NCBI RefSeq assembly: GCF_000224515.1
Contig: NZ_AGAF01000151.1
Span: forward strand, 1 to 32,000
Origin: Desulfosporosinus sp. OT
GTDB lineage: Bacteria; Bacillota; Desulfitobacteriia; Desulfitobacteriales; Desulfitobacteriaceae
Length of the DNA stretch: 32,000 nucleotides
Reading direction: 5' to 3'
The translations under genes and the position numbers were made by a program. Shown here piece after piece: positions 30,616 to 32,000 of the stretch; within the stretch, counting starts at the first letter, position 1, and every line of letters begins with the position of its first letter. The notes beneath the pieces were generated by a model, which ran no database searches, was not told where the DNA came from, and saw only the letters and a program-made list of their open reading frames with translations.

Positions 30616-31833
30616 TTAAGTCATATCTGGTTGCTCTGTTTGTTGAAGCACAGGAAAGCCTCGAACGACTTTTCCATAGATAAAGAACATCACTAACGAT
30701 GCTCCCATAAAAACGATTGCAAGTCCCCACACGCCTGATCCTCCACCAAAATCATACATCATACCACCTAATAAAGGCCCAACCATTCGGCCACCGGATG
30801 AAGCACCTCCGATAATGCCTTGATAAGCGCCCTTTTTTCCTAAGGGGGCGAGTTGAGCGGCAGCTGCAGGAACCGCTGGCAAAATAAGCATTTCGCCAAG
30901 GGTTAGGATGAGCATAGCAATGATATAGGATATATACGGAAATTTCCCAAGCAAAATGACAAATCCAATGGTTAAGAGAGCAGTGGCCAGGTAAAATTGC
31001 CGTTTAAACGATTGTGTCCAGGTGTGGATCACCCAATTGAGAAGGGGCTGTAAGGCTACGATAAAGACGCCATTTACTGTCCAAAGGACACTGTATGAAA
31101 AGAGAGAGAAACCAAGTTGGTTCATTACAACGGGCAAAATCGTAACGAGCTGAATATAAGCACCCCAGGTGCAGAATATTCCACCGCCTAAAGCCAGAAG
31201 TACCTTGAATCCTTTGTCTTTGGTCAGTCGCTCGGTTTGCTCTTTGGGTGGAATCAAATGGATGGGTGCTGTTCTTTCGGAAACCCCTATAAACACAATC
31301 AGCAAATAGATTAAAAAGGCTGCGGCATTGAGAGAAAAGATGAGGCGGAATGAAACTTGGGCGATCAATCCTCCTACAGCCGTGCCGACGGCTACTCCTG
31401 CGTTATTGAAAACATAAAGAAGATTAAAGCCTCGTCGCCCGCCCTCCGGCCAAACTGCATGAATTAGCGCGTAAAGTGGAACGAAGATAAAGGCTTGAGC
31501 TAAGCCAAAGAGGATAAAGCTAGGGACATAGACGCTCCAGACAGGAAAGATGCCGATAGCCCCAACAGAAAGAGTTGCACTAACCAGGCCGAAGATCATA
31601 ACTCGCTTGGGTCCAAAACGATCGGCTAAAAAGCCACTCATAAATTGGCCAAGGAGGGATACTGCGGACTGAAGAGCCAGAAGAGTGCCCGCTTCTGTCA
31701 GAGTGCGGCCCAAGACTGTATGCATAAAGAGGCTGTTTAAAGGCCACATTAAAGAATTACCGACCGACTGGATGAAACCACCAACGATTAAGACGATCAC
31801 TGCACGAGGGACATCAAGACGTTTTAACAACAA
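30616..31833 (-). CDS. MFS transporter (DHA1 type)
   Basis: A roughly 405-aa, 12-helix major facilitator protein. Motif A reads GFLADRFGPKRVMIFG, and GTAVGGLIAQVSF in helix 5 resembles motif C of drug antiporters. The second half ends IIGGASSGGRMVGPLLGG. Export of small molecules is likely, with substrate unknown. Possible starts are GTG 31845 and TTG 31833 or 31830. AAAGGTGG overlaps GTG 31845 but lies 8 nt before TTG 31833, so I use the latter. It stands 64 nt before the Nudix gene on the same strand and may be co-transcribed. Confidence 0.88.
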   Translation of the reverse strand: MLLKRLDVPRAVIVLIVGGFIQSVGNSLMWPLNSLFMHTVLGRTLTEAGTLLALQSAVSLLGQFMSGFLADRFGPKRVMIFGLVSATLSVGAIGIFPVWSVYVPSFILFGLAQAFIFVPLYALIHAVWPEGGRRGFNLLYVFNNAGVAVGTAVGGLIAQVSFRLIFSLNAAAFLIYLLIVFIGVSERTAPIHLIPPKEQTERLTKDKGFKVLLALGGGIFCTWGAYIQLVTILPVVMNQLGFSLFSYSVLWTVNGVFIVALQPLLNWVIHTWTQSFKRQFYLATALLTIGFVILLGKFPYISYIIAMLILTLGEMLILPAVPAAAAQLAPLGKKGAYQGIIGGASSGGRMVGPLLGGMMYDFGGGSGVWGLAIVFMGASLVMFFIYGKVVRGFPVLQQTEQPDMT

Positions 31834-32000
31834 AAGAAAAACCACCTTTGGCTTATTGACCTACAATACTTCGACATCCGTATTAAAAAACCTTTATATG
31901 AGGAACCCTTGGAAATTAATCAGGCATTGAGAGCCGAAAAGCAGGATTACAGAGAATGAGCTCGAAAGCATAAATAATTAGCGTATAGAGAGACTAGGAG

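Noticed and set aside
31850-31960. Short plus-strand frame ending ...INQALRAEKQDYRE
   Set aside because: No start codon or ribosome site was found and it has no recognised family; it may be chance.
1-32000. CRISPR arrays, tRNA or rRNA genes, prophage genes
   Set aside because: None seen. The repeats found are not regular spacer-separated units, and no tRNA T-arm/CCA pattern was noticed.

Overview
This window reads as chromosome of an anaerobic, spore-forming low-GC Firmicute of the Peptococcaceae type (Desulfosporosinus or Desulfitobacterium-like). The clues are a Spo0F-like regulator with a sigma-H-type promoter, YjcZ-type small sporulation proteins behind a sigma-K-like promoter, a B12-dependent ribonucleotide reductase under NrdR, a two-subunit iron-sulfur fumarase, strong Shine-Dalgarno sites and a c-di-AMP riboswitch. 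The genus is inferred from gene style, not from a search.

Layout. 1-830: no gene, but three imperfect 60-nt repeats whose two hairpins co-vary. 831-3801: NrdR-box promoter, nrdR and nrdJ. 3802-5870: an accessory-looking stretch with an IS-end-like triple repeat, a structured GC-richer island, a 59-aa membrane protein, three 35-40 aa Gly/Trp-rich proteins and a dead Fe-S protein fragment. 5871-9820 (minus strand): a YtxH protein, an NlpC/P60 wall hydrolase behind a c-di-AMP riboswitch, four single-TM small proteins and a Gly/Gln/Pro/Tyr-rich protein. 9952-14750: an MFS exporter, a VOC protein ending in a perfect 27-bp hairpin, an ORF with no normal start codon, a PlsC-type acyltransferase, uracil-DNA glycosylase and a DinB-fold protein. 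14930-18077: fumarase beta/alpha (minus) and malic enzyme (plus), together able to link fumarate, malate and pyruvate. 18146-19489: an orphan MerR-type promoter, then larC. 19559-20302: a tiny hydrophilic protein and a Spo0F-like response regulator. 20389-25580: a perfect 21-bp hairpin, then sbcD-sbcC. 25612-29046: TapT-like DTW protein, soluble chemoreceptor-like protein, RluA-type pseudouridine synthase and a TIM-barrel isomerase. 29097-31833: a 36-aa basic protein, a YgbA-family protein, a conserved small protein, a Nudix hydrolase and a second MFS transporter.

Most conserved genes are ordinary housekeeping or stress functions. The less explained content lies in the small membrane or low-complexity protein clusters, the structured repeats, the long perfect hairpins and a set of promoter-like elements. 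Many start codons are TTG or GTG; where a Shine-Dalgarno site favoured an internal start I used it and said so.
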